Part shown: positions 36,160-37,515 of the stretch, piece after piece
Layout of the letters: the number at the start of each line of letters is the position of its first letter
Position numbering within the stretch: the first letter of the stretch is position 1
DNA from: an uncultured Oscillospiraceae bacterium
GTDB taxonomy: Bacteria; Bacillota; Clostridia; Oscillospirales; Oscillospiraceae
Length of the DNA: 37,515 nt
Assembly (NCBI GenBank): GCA_947588605.1
Contig: CANPYK010000021.1
Coordinates: forward strand, 1-37,515
Direction of reading: 5' to 3'
The notes under the pieces: model-generated
Seen by the model: only the letters and a program-made list of their open reading frames with translations
Told to the model about the DNA's origin: nothing
The model's database searches: none
Made by a program: the position numbers and the translations under genes

Positions 36160-37308
36160 TCATACGCTCGCCCCGATCAGCTTGCCCATGGTGGCGGCGG
36201 CTTCCTCCTGCATCTTTGTGGTGACGTGAGTGTAGGTTCTCAACGTGAAGCCTGCGTCGTAGTGGCCGAGGATGCTGGAGACGGTTTTCACGTCCACGCC
36301 ATTTTGCAGCGCCAGGGTTGCGAAGGTATGGCGAAGATCATGCAGACGGATGTGGGGGAGGCCGGCGCTTTTGAGGATTTTGTTGTGAATGGCTGTAACC
36401 GAGTCGGGATAGTACATGCCGAGAGTTACAGGGGAGGGGAACATGTATTCGATTTCCGGGTGCTTGGCGTGTTCCTTTTTGAGAATGTCCACCGTTTCCT
36501 GCGATAGAGATATTCTGCGGATGGAGGTTTCGGTTTTCGGTCGGGTAACTTTCACCCCTCCGCCCTTGACCCTGACGGCCTGCTTGCAGACGTTCAGCGT
36601 CATTGATTGTTCATCAAGGTCAGACCAGAGCAGGGCGACCAGCTCACCTTTTCGGAGGCCAGTGGTCAATTCGAGGAAGAACATCGCCAGAACACCGCGT
36701 TTCTCTGCTTCTCTGAGATAGGCGCTGATGTCCTCCGGGTGTAGAATGTGCATCTCTTTCTTCTCCAGCTTCGGTACGATGCAGTCCTCAGTAGGATTGC
36801 GGAGGATCAATCTCTCTTTTACTGCCCGCCCAAGGCAGTTGTGGAGCATCATGTGGAGGCCCCGGACATAACTTGCGCTCATGCTGGTGTCTCCGTCTGC
36901 CTTCTTCCTGATTCGCCCCTTTGCCTTCACATCGTTGTACAACTTTTGTATGTCTCTGCCGGTGAGTTTAGCGAGCTTGATGCCGCCAATTCTCGGCACC
37001 ACATGGTGCTCAATGTAGTCCTCGTAAAATTCCTGCGTACTCTCTCGGATGTGCGGCTTGGAGTACGTCTCGTACCACGTTCTTACCCAGCCGCCGATGG
37101 TATATTCCTCAGCCTTCTCAACGTCGATCTCGGCACATTCCCGAATCGCCCGCTTCAGCTTCTCCTTGACCTCCGCTTGGGTTCTGCCGAGGACGTTTTT
37201 GCGGATAGCCTTCCCGTTATCGTCGTGTCCAGCAACATACCGACCTTCCCAACGCCCATCTGGCCTCTTTCGTATATTCCCCTCACCGTTGGCTCTGCGT
37301 TTACTCAT
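36160..37308 (-). CDS. Tyrosine recombinase (integrase)
   Basis: A 382-residue phage/ICE-type integrase. It has an N-terminal arm-binding region (RRANGEGNIRKRPDGRWEGR), a SAM-like core-binding domain (about 65-170) and the catalytic domain with TGLRKGEL (first Arg), the Lys-bearing TRPKTETSIRRISL, HDLRHTFAT (HxxR), LGH and the nucleophile in RTYTHV. The start is ATG 37306-37308, with AAGGAG 9 nt upstream; an ATG at 37317 abuts that site. Its 3' end faces tRNA-Thr, and its base composition is clearly less GC-rich than the neighbours, both signs of an integrated element. No excisionase is visible before the right edge. Confidence 0.95.
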   Translation of the reverse strand: MSKRRANGEGNIRKRPDGRWEGRYVAGHDDNGKAIRKNVLGRTQAEVKEKLKRAIRECAEIDVEKAEEYTIGGWVRTWYETYSKPHIRESTQEFYEDYIEHHVVPRIGGIKLAKLTGRDIQKLYNDVKAKGRIRKKADGDTSMSASYVRGLHMMLHNCLGRAVKERLILRNPTEDCIVPKLEKKEMHILHPEDISAYLREAEKRGVLAMFFLELTTGLRKGELVALLWSDLDEQSMTLNVCKQAVRVKGGGVKVTRPKTETSIRRISLSQETVDILKKEHAKHPEIEYMFPSPVTLGMYYPDSVTAIHNKILKSAGLPHIRLHDLRHTFATLALQNGVDVKTVSSILGHYDAGFTLRTYTHVTTKMQEEAAATMGKLIGASV

Positions 37309-37417
37309 GCCGTGCATCTCCTTTCTGCCCTTTCGGCAAACACACAACATACCAGCTTTGCCGCCAAATAGCCAGTGGAAAATTGTGTACAAACGGATAA
37401 CTTTTCGTCCCAGTGGG

Positions 37418-37515
37418 TCCGGGCTCCCGCCCGGAAAAGCATTTGGCGGGCACCGGGCTTGCCCGGTGTACAGACAAATGCGATGCTTGCCTCTCCCAAA
37501 CGGGAGAGTTTTCTT
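37418..37515. other. Hairpin cluster upstream of the integrase
   Basis: Three perfect hairpins lie within 95 bp: TCCGGGC/GCCCGGA (37418-37435), CACCGGGC-TT-GCCCGGTG (37451-37468) enclosed by GCATTTG/CAAATGC (37439-37445 and 37475-37481), and CTCTCCC-AAAC-GGGAGAG (37491-37508) followed by TTTTCTT, a plus-strand terminator. No gene is seen. They may form the integrase leader or the end of an unseen gene in the element. Confidence 0.5.

Overview
The window looks like the chromosome of a GC-rich, endospore-forming clostridium, most likely from the Oscillospiraceae (the Flavonifractor/Intestinimonas/Lawsonibacter type). This rests on an alpha/beta-type small acid-soluble spore protein, a PdaB-like sporulation deacetylase, Gram-positive promoters and ribosome-binding sites, Firmicutes-type proteins (DegV, Mini-RNase III, RqcH, heterodimeric ABC exporters) and high-GC codon use. 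I assign no species. I see 29 protein genes, one tRNA, a candidate small RNA and an unusually rich set of intergenic repeats.

Layout, left to right. 1-323: repeats. 324-1549 (-): ECF sigma factor with a membrane anti-sigma-like partner. 1757-3876 (+): degV-glyA. 3877-5148: repeat-packed convergent spacer. 5149-9271 (-): a MarR regulator with two half-ABC exporters. 9425-11585 (+): mrnC-rqcH. 11912-13252 (-): gdhA, whose leader contains a terminator. 13543-15557 (+): a second sigma factor coupled to a membrane-anchored serpin. 16255-17062 (-): DUF2752 and TM2 proteins. 17404-19965 (+): a TetM/EF-G-like GTPase fused to a Rae1/YacP-type NYN nuclease. 20428-23011 (-): XRE regulator with an ABC exporter. 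23264-23542 (-): a LysR DNA-binding domain alone. 23775-24563 (+): PdaB-like deacetylase. 25241-30210 (+): tex and a GH2 beta-galactosidase. 30768-32053 (-): a third sigma/membrane-partner pair. 32172-32369 (-): the spore protein. 32516-34731 (-): two related membrane proteins whose PH-like fold appears split around membrane segments. 34872-35836 (+): small XRE regulator and a small multidrug-export protein. 35897-35972: tRNA-Thr(CGU), followed by a tyrosine integrase (36160-37308) of lower GC, which marks one end of an integrated element running off the right edge.

Three themes stand out. First, translation quality control: mrnC-rqcH and, 6 kb away, the GTPase-NYN fusion, which would place an mRNA endonuclease at the ribosomal A site if the domains work as their relatives do. 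Second, three independent sigma/membrane-partner pairs, each with a 4-nt overlapping start/stop and each with a different extracellular domain, one of them a serpin. Third, a mosaic of palindromic repeat modules confined to 3' ends, almost always between convergent genes and absent from every divergent promoter region. Embedded in it are two copies of a 150-bp element that keep identical 42-nt blocks and the same three-hairpin plan while the stem sequences differ completely. This last element and the GTPase-NYN fusion are my best candidates for something undescribed. All functions are inferred from sequence reading without database searches.
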